From positions 1 through 23,434 of the forward strand of contig JWZX01003046.1 in NCBI GenBank assembly GCA_001275005.1: a stretch of 23,434 nucleotides of DNA. Reading direction: 5' to 3'. Both the position numbers and the translations under genes were made by a program. Below, piece by piece: positions 7,063 through 16,113 of the stretch; the stretch's first letter is position 1, and each line of letters begins with the position of its first letter. Source of the stretch: Chrysochromulina tobinii. Its lineage: Eukaryota; Haptophyta; Prymnesiales; Chrysochromulinaceae. Below the pieces are notes generated by a model. The model made no database searches and was not told the origin of the DNA. It saw only the letters and a list, made by a program, of their open reading frames with translations.

Positions 7063-10000
7063 ATGCCGCCCGCGCCAGCCGCAGGCGCGACCGCAGGCGC
7101 GACTCGCGTGCCACCTCGTCCGATCGCTGCACCCAGCAGCACCTCCGGTACTCCCGTCAGGAAGGTTTCGAGCCCGGGCAGCAGCAGCAAGCCGTCCAGA
7201 CCCGCCAGCCCGGGGAGCAAGAATACAGCTGCCACGGATCCCGCTCCCTCACCCTCGCCCAGAGACACCTTGAGCGCGCCTCTGATCACGCCTCATCTGA
7301 GTTCGAAAGAGGGCGGCATGGCCTTTGAGGACTTTTGCACGATGGTGCGTTCTCGCGATCCAAAAGCACAGACGGAGACGCTGAAAGCTCTCTTCACTAG
7401 GCTGGACACAGACGGCGACGGCAAGATTTCGGCCATCGCCTACCACAAAGAGCACCTCGTCATCGATATTCTTGAAGAGCTCGCCGACCGCAGAGAGCGC
7501 CTTGCGGAGCTGTTCGACGCTGTGGACAAGGACCACAACGGTACGCTCGATGCTAGCGAATTCTGTCGCGCATTGCGAGTGCTCCAATTGCGCAGCACGG
7601 ATGGGAGCTCTGATGGAGACCTGTTGGACGTGTTTTCCGCGCTCGACTGCGACCACGCGGGGCAGCTCGACTTTCATCAGCTCAATAGGCAGATACACGA
7701 GCTGCTTCGGCACGATCACATCAATCGAATCATGGCCATCAGCGGGCGCCTACGGTCGATGCTCGCCGACACGGAATCCGGACCAGCGACCCCGGCGAGC
7801 GTGGTCATAGCCGCGGGACAGGATGCGCTCCAGCAACTTCGCTACGTCTTGGATGCGAGCATGGCGAGGTTACAAAAGGTCTTTGAAGAGTGGGACAAGA
7901 ATGGCGACGGGCTCGTGTCGCGTCAGGACTTCTATCGTGCCGTGAAGGTGCTTCAGATCAACGTTCCCAAGGCGACCGTCGACGCTCTGTTTGACCTTAT
8001 CGACCTCAACAGGAGCGGCTACATTGAGTACAAAGATCTCTACCGGAGCCTGAAGGAGCTTCGAGCGCTCGAATTCAATGCCGCTGGGCATGTGCATTCG
8101 TCGCCAGCCACTGGACTACCATCGGTTCCGAGGCCATCGTTCTGGGATGAGAAGCCCGAGAAGATGAAGTTCACCGATATGTGCACTCAGGCTGTGGAGT
8201 ATCTCGAGAGATCGACACAGACCAGCGACTCAGACGTCCTTGCCACGAGAGTAGCTCTGAACCTCCAGAGGGAGCATGAGAGTCACGTCGAGGAGCTCCA
8301 GAGGAGGCATGAGAGTCATGTCGAGGGGCTCCAGAGGGGGCGTGAGAGTCACGTCGAGGAGCTCCAGAGGGGGCATGAGAGTGTGCTGAGGGAGCTCCAG
8401 AAGGATCATGAGAGGGTGCTGAGGGAGCTCCAGAGCTCCTTGCAAGCGCTGGAGCGCAAATGCGCCGCCGAGCAGGCTCGAGTACGGAGCACGGAGAACG
8501 CGTTGAGCAAGGCACAGGCCGAGAGGGCAGCGGTAGAGGCGGCGAGAGCTGCCTCGGAATCACGGGCGGTGGCCGCGGAATCACGGGCGGTGGCAGCGGA
8601 AGCGGAGGCGAAGTCGAGACTTATGTCCATGGGGGCGATGAGCGCTTGGCAAAAAGGGCTCGAAGGTGCGGTGAAGGACTTGCAGACGTCAGCCGCCGAT
8701 GCATGGCAGCACGAGGCGGTGGCTGAGGCGCGGGCGACCGCGGAGGCCAAGACGGCAGCCGCGGAGTCCAAAGCGGTGGCCGCGGAGGCCAAGGCGGCGG
8801 CGGCCGTGTTGGCCGCGGAGGCCAGGGCGGCGGCCGCGGAGGCCAAGGCGGAGGCTAAGGCGGAGGCTGCTGCGGCGGCTGCGGAAACCAGGGTGGCGGC
8901 CGCGGTGACGAAGATGGAGGCCTTGACGGCGGCCGTGACGGCGTCCACAGAGGCAAGGGTCGTCGAAGCCGAAAGGAAAGCCGCTGCGGCCGACGAAGCC
9001 CTCTCTTTCGCTAAGGCACAGGCGGCAGAAGCCAAGGCAGAAGCCAAGGCACACATGGGAGAAGCCAAAGCACAGATGGAGGAAGACATGCGGCTGGCCA
9101 AGGCGCAGATGGCCGAAGATATGCTCAGAGCTATTGGACAAGCCGAAGAGTCAGCAGCAACGGCCTTGCGGTGTCGCGACGCACAACGGCATGCTGAGCG
9201 TGAGGTGGCGGCGGCACGCGAAGCCGAAGCGGAGGCTAGGCTGGCACAGCAGTGCGCAGAGGGCGAGGCAGCGATCGCGCGGCAGGCCGAGGCGTACGCC
9301 AAGCGTACCCAGCAGGAAGCGGAGAACGCGACTGCGATGGCGAAACGCACGGAACTGGACGCCGTGTGGGCGCGCGAAAAGGACGCGCTTGCCATCGCCG
9401 AGGCCGAGGCGAAGCGCGATGCTGCAGCGGCAGATGCTGCACACGCGCGTGAGGCGGTGTTCAAGATCCGAGAGGAGATGATACGAGCTCACGAGATGGC
9501 GAATCACAACTTGCAAGCGCACGCGGAGGCAGCCGCGCGCGCGAACATGTACGCGGGCCAAGCTGCTGAAGAAGCCTCCCGTTGCCGTGCCGCCCAGCAG
9601 TTGGCGGCACAGCAAGCGGAGGCGGCGGCAAAGGACGCGGAAGCTGCCAAGAGCGCAGAGGCCGAGGCGAGGCGAGAACAGGCGGCGGCGATCAAGGCCG
9701 AGCAAGCAGCAAGGGAGGCGCTGGCCGAGACTGAATGGAAGCGAGACCTCGCACTTCAAGAGATGAGCGCACTGGTGAAGTTGCACGCAGAGGCGGAGCA
9801 GAGGGCCGTGAGCGATGCCAAGGCTGCTCGCGAGGAGGTGGCGGCTGCCAACGTGAAGGTGCGCCAGGCGGAGGAGGAGAGCCGACGGCAGGCGGAGGAG
9901 AGCCGAAGAGTTGCAGATGAGAACCGACGAATTGTCGACGAGGGGCGTCGCCTCAAGGCGGAGACGGCCGCGGCGGAGGAGCTGTACTTGCAGCGCGCCA

Positions 10001-11055
10001 ACGGCTGGGCTGATGAGGTCAGCACGGAGGCGGCACGCGCCAGGCAGCGCGAGCAGACCGCCAAGGAGGAGGCGGACGCAGCCAAGCGGCGCGAGATGGC
10101 CATGGTGCAGGAGGCGGCCGTCGAAGTCGCAAAGTGCCGTGAGGTTGCGCAAGCGTCTATGCGCGAGGCAGAGAACGCGAAGCGAGAGCTCGAGCATCAC
10201 CGGCACGCCGAGGCGGAGGCGAGGAGGGCCGAGGCGGAGGCGAGGAGGGCCGAGGGTGAGGCCAGGCAGGCCAACACTGAAGCCAAGCACGTGTTTGCGC
10301 TCGCGCAGGCCGAATCGGAGCACAGGGAGCGTGAGGCGGAGCGCCGAGAGCACGAGGCGCTTCGACGCGCCGAGCAGGCGGCATTGTCCGCCACGGAGGT
10401 GAGCGAAAAGGCGAAGCTTGAGAGCAAGGCGCTTTCAGATTCGATGCGCGACCAGGAAGCGTTAGCGTCGGAGCTCGCGCGAGTGCAACGGCTCCTCGCC
10501 GATGTGCGCCGAGACTTGGACGGCACGAGGGCCGCGCTCGAGGACACCAAGATGGAGCTGCATGCCAAGAAGTGCGACCTCGCACTGGCGAAGGCAGACG
10601 CAGAGGCACGGACGAGGGCACTCGAGCGCGCACAGCTGGACGCTGTGCAGCTGGCGCGTAAGACGATCCACTTTGCGGACTGGCAGACGGCACATCATGG
10701 GGCGCCTCATTGGGTGCCGCCGCTCCACATGCCCACCCCATCTTTCGCGGCCGAGGCGGTTTGCTCGAGCCCTTCATATGCCACATCGTATGTCGAGGCG
10801 AGCTCTCCACGCTTCTCGCCACCTCTGACTCCGACGGGTCTAACGCAAGGGCCGCCGTCACCCAGAGCAGCCTCGATGGCGGGAACGTTCCGAGGTGCTG
10901 CCGACCCTTCCTCCACGCCGCGACCATTTGGACAGTTTGGAGGAAGCGCGCTTGCGGCCTACGGGCACCTTCAACAACACCGCGCACGCACGCAACTGGA
11001 CGCCTCGCCCGACGAGCACGTGCTCAGCCTGATGCGGAAGTGGGGCTACCAATGA
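7063..11055 (+). CDS. Five-EF-hand protein with a very long coiled coil
   Basis: Intronless 1330-residue protein. After a Pro/Ser-rich N-terminus (1-80) come five EF-hand loops: DTDGDGKISAIA (115-126, lacking the final acidic ligand), DKDHNGTLDASE (155-166, canonical), DCDHAGQLDFHQ (195-206, degenerate), DKNGDGLVSRQD (278-289) and DLNRSGYIEYKD (314-325). So at least three probably bind Ca2+. From about 400 to 1200 the chain is a charged Ala/Glu/Lys/Arg helix without prolines, opening with five 11-residue repeats around residues 401-457. A Pro/Ser-rich C-terminus ends in a conserved-looking helix (HVLSLMRKWGYQ). ATG 7063 is the first ATG of the frame. A Ca2+-responsive structural or cytoskeletal role is inferred from architecture only. 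Confidence 0.85.
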   Translation: MPPAPAAGATAGATRVPPRPIAAPSSTSGTPVRKVSSPGSSSKPSRPASPGSKNTAATDPAPSPSPRDTLSAPLITPHLSSKEGGMAFEDFCTMVRSRDPKAQTETLKALFTRLDTDGDGKISAIAYHKEHLVIDILEELADRRERLAELFDAVDKDHNGTLDASEFCRALRVLQLRSTDGSSDGDLLDVFSALDCDHAGQLDFHQLNRQIHELLRHDHINRIMAISGRLRSMLADTESGPATPASVVIAAGQDALQQLRYVLDASMARLQKVFEEWDKNGDGLVSRQDFYRAVKVLQINVPKATVDALFDLIDLNRSGYIEYKDLYRSLKELRALEFNAAGHVHSSPATGLPSVPRPSFWDEKPEKMKFTDMCTQAVEYLERSTQTSDSDVLATRVALNLQREHESHVEELQRRHESHVEGLQRGRESHVEELQRGHESVLRELQKDHERVLRELQSSLQALERKCAAEQARVRSTENALSKAQAERAAVEAARAASESRAVAAESRAVAAEAEAKSRLMSMGAMSAWQKGLEGAVKDLQTSAADAWQHEAVAEARATAEAKTAAAESKAVAAEAKAAAAVLAAEARAAAAEAKAEAKAEAAAAAAETRVAAAVTKMEALTAAVTASTEARVVEAERKAAAADEALSFAKAQAAEAKAEAKAHMGEAKAQMEEDMRLAKAQMAEDMLRAIGQAEESAATALRCRDAQRHAEREVAAAREAEAEARLAQQCAEGEAAIARQAEAYAKRTQQEAENATAMAKRTELDAVWAREKDALAIAEAEAKRDAAAADAAHAREAVFKIREEMIRAHEMANHNLQAHAEAAARANMYAGQAAEEASRCRAAQQLAAQQAEAAAKDAEAAKSAEAEARREQAAAIKAEQAAREALAETEWKRDLALQEMSALVKLHAEAEQRAVSDAKAAREEVAAANVKVRQAEEESRRQAEESRRVADENRRIVDEGRRLKAETAAAEELYLQRANGWADEVSTEAARARQREQTAKEEADAAKRREMAMVQEAAVEVAKCREVAQASMREAENAKRELEHHRHAEAEARRAEAEARRAEGEARQANTEAKHVFALAQAESEHREREAERREHEALRRAEQAALSATEVSEKAKLESKALSDSMRDQEALASELARVQRLLADVRRDLDGTRAALEDTKMELHAKKCDLALAKADAEARTRALERAQLDAVQLARKTIHFADWQTAHHGAPHWVPPLHMPTPSFAAEAVCSSPSYATSYVEASSPRFSPPLTPTGLTQGPPSPRAASMAGTFRGAADPSSTPRPFGQFGGSALAAYGHLQQHRARTQLDASPDEHVLSLMRKWGYQ
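8263..8433 (+). repeat. 33-bp tandem repeat coding hendecads
   Basis: Five imperfect 33-bp units each encode an 11-residue segment of type ESHVEELQRGH. An 11-residue period favours a nearly straight coiled coil rather than heptads. The copies have diverged by point changes without breaking the frame. Confidence 0.85.
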
Positions 11056-11325
11056 ACGTCCCGCTTGCCGCGTTGCGCGGGCGATTCTCGTACACATAGA
11101 ACGCGCCCGTCTGCATTAAGCTTGTTACCTTAGTGCTCCGAGTAACACGTCAAGTCTCGATTATCTCGAGACTGACGATGCATGTAGTAACACCATACGC
11201 GTCCGGCTCACGTGGGGCTCTGAAAAAGTGGGCGTTTTACCACTTCAACCCGTCGCTCAAGATGGAAGCGAAATCGAACGGAACCGAACCTTTCCTCGCC
11301 GTCTCGCGCCTAAAGCTTTACAGCG
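11056..11325. other. Short convergent intergenic region
   Basis: Separates the 3' ends of the EF-hand and membrane-protein genes. No ORF, repeat or RNA gene is seen. Confidence 0.4.
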
Positions 11326-11805
11326 CTACGCGCCTATGATGGCCGGCATGCGCCCGCCAACCGCAGGGTCTATCCAATCGCCTTCGTACGAATTTGTATC
11401 TCTGTGAGACGCATGTGTCCGCTTGTGTCCTCGCTGCGCCGCACGCTGCTTCTCGACCACGGAGTAGTGCTCGCGCTCAGTTCCCTGGACCTCCAATACC
11501 TGGGCAAATGTGCCCGGCTTGTTGAGCGGCACGCAATGCAGATGCTTGCTGATTTGTAGCGGGTCGCAAGGCTCGCTGGTCGTCGCGTGTAAGTCATGCA
11601 CCGCCGAGAAGGTGACAATCACTGCAGCAGTCACCAACAGAATCACAAGGATCACAAGGTCGAAGGGTGTCGCCCACGGGCACACGCGCCGCAAGAGCCG
11701 CAGCGGTGCCGAGACAGCAGTAAGACAGCTGCTGCTGCCGCTGTCTTCGACACCGATCTCCTCGTCGATGCCAACCGTTGCGTATCGAGGGCCGCGCATT
11801 GTCAT
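11326..11805 (-). CDS. Small single-pass membrane protein, unknown
   Basis: 159-residue ORF from ATG 11805 (a second ATG lies two codons on). A polar, slightly acidic N-terminus of about 40 residues and a basic stretch (RLLRR) precede one strong hydrophobic helix, about residues 52-70 (LVILVILLVTAAVIVTF). The remaining 85 residues are hydrophilic, with two Cys and a His/Arg/Lys-rich end. Basic residues before the helix suggest the N-terminus is cytosolic. No family is recognised. The last 20 or so residues could be intron read-through, so the true C-terminus is uncertain. Its start faces that of the next gene, 335 bp away. Confidence 0.5.
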   Translation of the reverse strand: MTMRGPRYATVGIDEEIGVEDSGSSSCLTAVSAPLRLLRRVCPWATPFDLVILVILLVTAAVIVTFSAVHDLHATTSEPCDPLQISKHLHCVPLNKPGTFAQVLEVQGTEREHYSVVEKQRAAQRGHKRTHASHRDTNSYEGDWIDPAVGGRMPAIIGA

Positions 11806-12140
11806 ACAGGCATGCACAGGCCAATGTCACGAAAAAGCTTTCATATGAATACACACAAGACGTAAACCAAAGCATTCACAGCAGGAGCGAGAGCTGCCAA
11901 GGACTCTGAAATGAGACACATGCACACGGAACGCTGAGAAACAGCCCTCCAAAAAGAGAGCTATTCATTCACAACACATCAACACATAGGAACTACAACT
12001 TTCACGGCGGGCGCGGGGGCCATCTAGCCAACAACCAATCTTGCTCCTTGTGTCGCGCACACTCTGTGAATTGATCTCGACGTCGGCGAGGAGTTTATTT
12101 CACACTATGCTGGAAAACGGACTGTGAATAGTCGGACACT
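11806..12140. promoter_or_regulatory. Divergent intergenic region, probable shared promoter area
   Basis: 335 bp between two outward-facing starts, less GC-rich than the coding sequence on either side. No defined motif is recognised. Confidence 0.35.
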
Positions 12141-12823
12141 ATGGAGGTTGAATTGCTTTCACCCGATGCCGAAATACGTCCCAGCCAGCGCGCGTCAGTG
12201 GCGTTGCTGCGGCGTTGCCTGCCCCGTGGGCTGCCCCTCTGGCAGATCTGCGTAGCCTCTCCACGGATACGCTCGCTCTGCATCCAGCCACCTGGGGCGG
12301 CCACGCGGGATCTCACAACTGGCCCCGGTGTGCCCTCTCAGGATGCCAAATCCGATCTGGTGAACGTGCTTTCCAGCCTGGAGGCACACTGGCACGTGCT
12401 GGAGGCCGAGGTCGTCGAGATCAATCGCGACATCGACTACTGCGAACAGTGCCTGAGGAAATACGGTGAGTGGTTCAACTCGCCGCTGCAGTACCTGCGC
12501 GAGCTGAAGCGCTCGAAGAAGAACAAGATGAAGGAGATCATCCGAACGATGGAGAGCTTCAACAACAACCTGCAGGGCGGCAAGCGTCTCGTCAAATCGC
12601 TCGAGAAGCAGGCGGTGAGTTCCACTGGCCACCTGCCCCTGCCTTAGGGCTCAACGTCCCTCACTGCGTGCCGCTTTGCTGTGTGCCGCAGCCTGTGAGC
12701 GTCCTGCAGGCGCCCGCGACCCCGGTCGTCATCGCCGCGAACGGCGCGGATGACGGGCCTGCCCTGCTCGTCGGCTCGTCCATGAGCCGCGGCGCGCGCA
12801 CCATTCGGCCGGTGGAGTCATGA
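12141..12823 (+). CDS. 201-residue helical orphan protein, two exons
   Basis: Exon 1 (12141-12614, 158 codons) joins exon 2 (12692-12823) in phase 0 across a 77-bp intron with good sites (GCG|GTGAGT ... CCGCAG|CCT). Without splicing the frame stops ten codons into the intron; the spliced frame ends in a well-formed 43-residue tail. Residues about 72-158 form amphipathic, charged helices with a Cys-x2-Cys (CEQC) and a Lys-rich patch (KRSKKNK), suggesting a coiled-coil partner protein. The first 65 residues look less protein-like and may include an unrecognised 5' intron: a good acceptor (CCTCTCAG|GATGCC) lies at about 12342. No family is recognised. Confidence 0.6.
12615..12691 (+). other. Intron of the helical orphan, 77 bp
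   Basis: Ordinary GTGAGT donor and pyrimidine-rich acceptor ending GTGCCGCAG. It shows none of the GATTGCC repeats and no duplicated junction. Confidence 0.75.
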
Positions 12824-13438
12824 ACCGCCGCCGCGGCAGTCAGCGGCTTCTGAGAGGGCGTGGGTCCCTCTCAGCAATGGTGTGCTCCAGGCGGGAGGCT
12901 CCGACAAGGGCCCATCGCCTCGTGTGCTCCGGCGCTCTCCCGCATCGTGACAGTCATAGGACTAGACCGACGCGTCGACCCGTCATCACGAGTCACTGGT
13001 CGCACGTGGTCGTGGAGACGGCAGGATTCTGCACCGCTGCCTCTCGAGCCAGACGTGCATGGTCTCACTGTGTATGATTGTCCATGTATCGTGCGTGCCG
13101 TGTGTCTAAGGCTGCGGTGGTTCCTGAAATTCAAAGTGCATAATTCCGCCGTCCTCGGTTCCGGGCTTAGCGGGTTACGTTATAATCTGTTATGTATCTT
13201 GAATGAGATTGGTTCTGGTTCGATTGTAGAGACTGGAGGATCGTGATATTACATCACTTTGGCACACGCTCAAACTCTGACTTAAAGTATTCGAAGCTAC
13301 ACGGGGTGCGAAATCGCCCGCGCTCAGCCCACGCACGGGCCCTTCCGAGCCGAACGGTGGAAGCGCTCCCTGCGGCCGTTGCCGCGTAGCCGCGTCAACC
13401 GTCCTTCGTCCGAGGACGTCGGCCTCCTCAGCAGCAGC
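12824..13438. other. Convergent intergenic region, nothing seen
   Basis: 615 bp between the 3' ends of the helical orphan and the IQ-motif gene. ORFs here lack coding character. No repeat or RNA gene is recognised. Confidence 0.45.
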
Positions 13439-14411
13439 TCACGCTTCACCCAATTTCTTGCGGGCGTTCTTGCCTCGCTGCATCGACTGCATCTTGACCG
13501 CCGCAGCCTCCCTCTCCTTCTTCGCCGCCAGGTACGCATCCCTCTCCTTCTTGCCGCGCTGAACGGCCTGCAGCTTGGCCGCGGCCGCGTCCGTCTCCGG
13601 GTTGCTCGACGGCAGCTCGTCCGCTGCCGGCTCCGGCGGCGCCTCTGCGGCCTGCTTGGCGGCCTCGGCCTCGGCCATGGCCTCGGCCCTCGTCTTCGGA
13701 CCCATTCGGGCCATGTTCCCGCGCTGAATCGCCTGCATCTTGGTCGCCGCCGCGGCCTGCTTGGCGGCCTCGGCGGCGGCCTCGGCGGCGGCCTTGGCCT
13801 CCGCGGCCTCCCTCTCTGCCTTCTTCGCCATCTCCTTCTCGAGCTGCAACTCCTTGGCCACCTTACGGTCGGCGTGACCCCGCCGCGCCGCCTGCATCTT
13901 GGCCGCCGCCGCATCCATTTCTTTCTTCTCGGCCGCCTTTTCGGCCGCCTTCGCATCCGCGCGCTTCTTGCGCTCCATTCGGCCGCGCTGCAGCGCCTGC
14001 ATTTTTGCCGCCGCCGCGTCCGCGTCCGCCGTCACCTCCATCTCAGTGAAAGCGTCGCCAGCGGCGAGGATCTCAATCATGAACGCCTTCGCATCGCCGG
14101 GCCGCTTGTAGCAGCACTGCTCGGCGAGGGCGCTGACGGTTGGCGACCAGCGGATGTCGTCGAGATACTGCAGCAGCTGCTTCTTCGCGATAATCGGCAC
14201 CGTCGCCGTCGCGCTTCTTCCACGCTGTCGCCTCCGGCTCGAGCTTGAGGCCCTTAGCGCCGGCCGGGTAGGTCTCGACGAGCTTCGCGAGCAGCCAGGG
14301 TTGCAGCGTCTCGGGCTGATCCTTGCAGCAGCTGTCCAGCAGACCCTGGATGAACGGACCGAGCTTCTGCTTCGCCGCGTACACCTCGTCGGGCTCTCTA
14401 TCAGCTCCCAT
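13439..14411 (-). CDS. IQ-motif protein with two RIIa-like helices, apparent frameshift
   Basis: The C-terminal three quarters carry five IQ-type motifs (M/L-Q-x-x-x-R-G-x-x-x-R; cores MQALQRGRMER, MQAARRGHADR, MQAIQRGNMAR, LQAVQRGKKER, MQSMQRGKNAR). Each is preceded by an Ala run and separated by Ala/Glu/Lys helices. IQ motifs bind calmodulin or related EF-hand light chains. The N-terminal part (from ATG 14411, or 14477 in the same frame) has a helical segment with PETLQPWLLAKLVE, and a second (LAEQCCYKRPGDAKAFMIEI) follows. Both loosely resemble RIIa/DPY-30 docking helices of flagellar and kinase-anchoring proteins. The two parts are in different frames, switching at about 14200-14212, where dropping one base joins them and no GT-AG intron fits. 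Total is about 323 residues if joined. Confidence 0.72.
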
Positions 14412-14544
14412 TCTTTCCTCAAACGCAACGACACGAAGGGCGTCGTCACGGGCGCGTGCCGCGCGTGCCCCTACCATTGTTTGTTTAAGACCGTCTAGGC
14501 GGCCGACTACGGATTCAACAGCCTTTTCACACTCCCGCTACGCG
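14412..14544. promoter_or_regulatory. Very short divergent gap between the IQ and ER-protein genes
   Basis: Only 133 bp (67 if the upstream ATG at 14477 is used) separate two outward-facing starts. Both promoters and 5' UTRs must fit or overlap here. No motif is assigned. Confidence 0.45.
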
Positions 14545-15279
14545 ATGGCGCCCACCATGCGCCGCGTCATGGTCTTGATGTTCGCTGCAGCTGCTGCTTT
14601 GCCCTCGTGCGAGGACGACACGGCAGCGCATTGCCTGTGCGAGGACGAAGCATGCGACATGTCGCCCGAAGGGATCGACGCATGCCTCAACGGGCTCGCC
14701 GACCGCTCGCAGAGCTGCACTGATTTCCTCGCGCTGTTGGCAGGGTGCAAGGCCGACATCAGCGGCGACGGCGTGTGCGCGGCCGCGCATGGTAATGGCG
14801 AGACGATGCCTTGCCTGCTGCAGCGCACTCAGCCCGAGGCACTATCAGAGGAGTGCCGCGCCGCGCTGCCCAAGAACACGAAGAAGGGCCTCGCCCTGTA
14901 CTGGGCCGATGGCAAGCGGCAGCTGCACATCAACGAGATCTCCGAGCTGAATAAGGACGACAAGGAGACATACAATAGCTGGATGAGCAAGAAGAAGAAG
15001 AAGGGCAAATCGGACAAGGATAAAGAGCGCGAGTACGCGGTCAAGGCAGCCAAGCGCGAGCGCGTCATCGAGCTCATTAAGGCGGCGGTGTCGGAGGCGG
15101 TGAGCGCGGCGGAGGAGCCGTCGGTCAAGGTTGCCATCGAGGCGGCCTCGGCGGAGGCCAAGAAGGCGCTCGCCGAGGACATGACCGGCACGCTCAAGCC
15201 CTTTGGCAAGGAGGAGCTTGAGAACCTCGCGAGGGACGCGTACAAGGTCGCCATCAAGGGCAAGAAGGAGGAGCTCTAG
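14545..15279 (+). CDS. Secreted/ER-lumen protein with GLG1-like Cys-rich region and KEEL end
   Basis: 244 residues, no intron. A signal peptide is evident (basic MRR, then VMVLMFAAAAALPS, cleavage near residue 21). The mature N-terminal half has ten Cys (22, 30, 32, 37, 47, 58, 68, 78, 90, 104). The segment MPCLLQRTQPEALSEEC follows the spacing of Golgi-glycoprotein (GLG1/cysteine-rich FGF receptor) repeats. The C-terminal half is a Lys/Glu/Ala helix with a Lys run (149-153). The last four residues, KEEL, are a known variant of the KDEL ER-retrieval signal. An ER-resident protein is inferred; the ligand is unknown. ATG 14545 is chosen because it puts the signal peptide first. Confidence 0.75.
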   Translation: MAPTMRRVMVLMFAAAAALPSCEDDTAAHCLCEDEACDMSPEGIDACLNGLADRSQSCTDFLALLAGCKADISGDGVCAAAHGNGETMPCLLQRTQPEALSEECRAALPKNTKKGLALYWADGKRQLHINEISELNKDDKETYNSWMSKKKKKGKSDKDKEREYAVKAAKRERVIELIKAAVSEAVSAAEEPSVKVAIEAASAEAKKALAEDMTGTLKPFGKEELENLARDAYKVAIKGKKEEL

Positions 15280-16034
15280 ATGTGCCGTGAGGGCTCTCGA
15301 TGAGGGCTCGAGTTATCGCGCGCAGTCCGCTGAACCACATTGTGCGGGCATGGGCGCCGCGGTGGGCTCGCAGGAATACGCGCTCTGCCGTGCCGTACCG
15401 CCAGCCGAGCTGCGTGTGTGCGGCTGGCCGGCTGCGCGTGACCCGTGACGTATGCGTGCCGGTGCGCCACTGAACTGGTCCCGTGCGCGAATGGCTGGGT
15501 TGGCTCCCGTGTTCGTGAGTGTGGTGTGCGCGTGCTCCCATACAACGAAATAATGCAAGAAGAGGACGACTTGAAGCTCCAATTAAATATAGCGGGTTTC
15601 ATCTTTCAAAGCCGACGACAAAGCGGGCGGTCCCCGCGGGACCCACAGTCGGTAGGCGTCTCAGTTTCCCGGGAACGTCTCAGTTATCGACGTCTCAGTT
15701 CAACACTGTGACCTCGTGTCGGCGGGTCTTGTGTCGACGTCGTGTGTAGCTTCGCGCGTGCCACGCGCGCGGCTGCTGTCGCGCCCGCGCGCACCCGTTC
15801 CCACTTCCGCTCGTCCGGTTCCCTCGCGACCGGATCTTCGTCTAGCAGAACCGCCAAAGTCCAAAGTCAACACGCGACTGACCGGACGTGACCGCCTGAT
15901 GCCATGCTCACAGTGCGCACTGACTCACTCTGATCACATATCCCAGGCGCCCGCTGAGCGCGCTGAAGCGCGCTGCCCCCGCGCCTGTGCGCCAGCCCGC
16001 GCACCCCTCAATTAATCCCACAATTAGGATGAGT
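15280..16034. other. Convergent intergenic region
   Basis: 755 bp between the stop of the ER protein and the repeat at the end of the arabinokinase gene. It contains three copies of CGTCTCAGTT (15657, 15676, 15691). No supported gene or RNA is seen. Confidence 0.45.
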
Positions 16035-16113
16035 TGTGCTGGGCTCTCAGATGGGGCGCGCTGTGCTGGGCTCTCAGATGGGGCGCTGTGCTGGGCTCTC
16101 AGATGGGGCGCAG
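16035..16113 (-). repeat. Minisatellite duplicating the arabinokinase stop region
   Basis: Three copies of a unit starting TGTGCTGGGCTCTCAGATGG (plus strand) at 16035, 16062 and 16087, with periods of 27 and 25 bp. The copy nearest the gene contains its TGA stop (16099-16101), so the stop and last codons are repeated in the 3' UTR. Confidence 0.93.

Noticed and set aside
9151-10353. 400-codon minus-strand ORF antisense to the EF-hand/coiled-coil gene (also 8406-9464)
   Set aside because: The reading is Leu/Arg- or Ala/Ser-biased low complexity, an expected shadow of GC-rich Ala/Glu codons on the other strand. The plus frame has clear EF-hands and a coiled coil.
13379-14248. 289-codon plus-strand ORF antisense to the IQ gene
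   Set aside because: Leu/Arg-rich mirror of Ala/Glu/Lys codons, with no motif.
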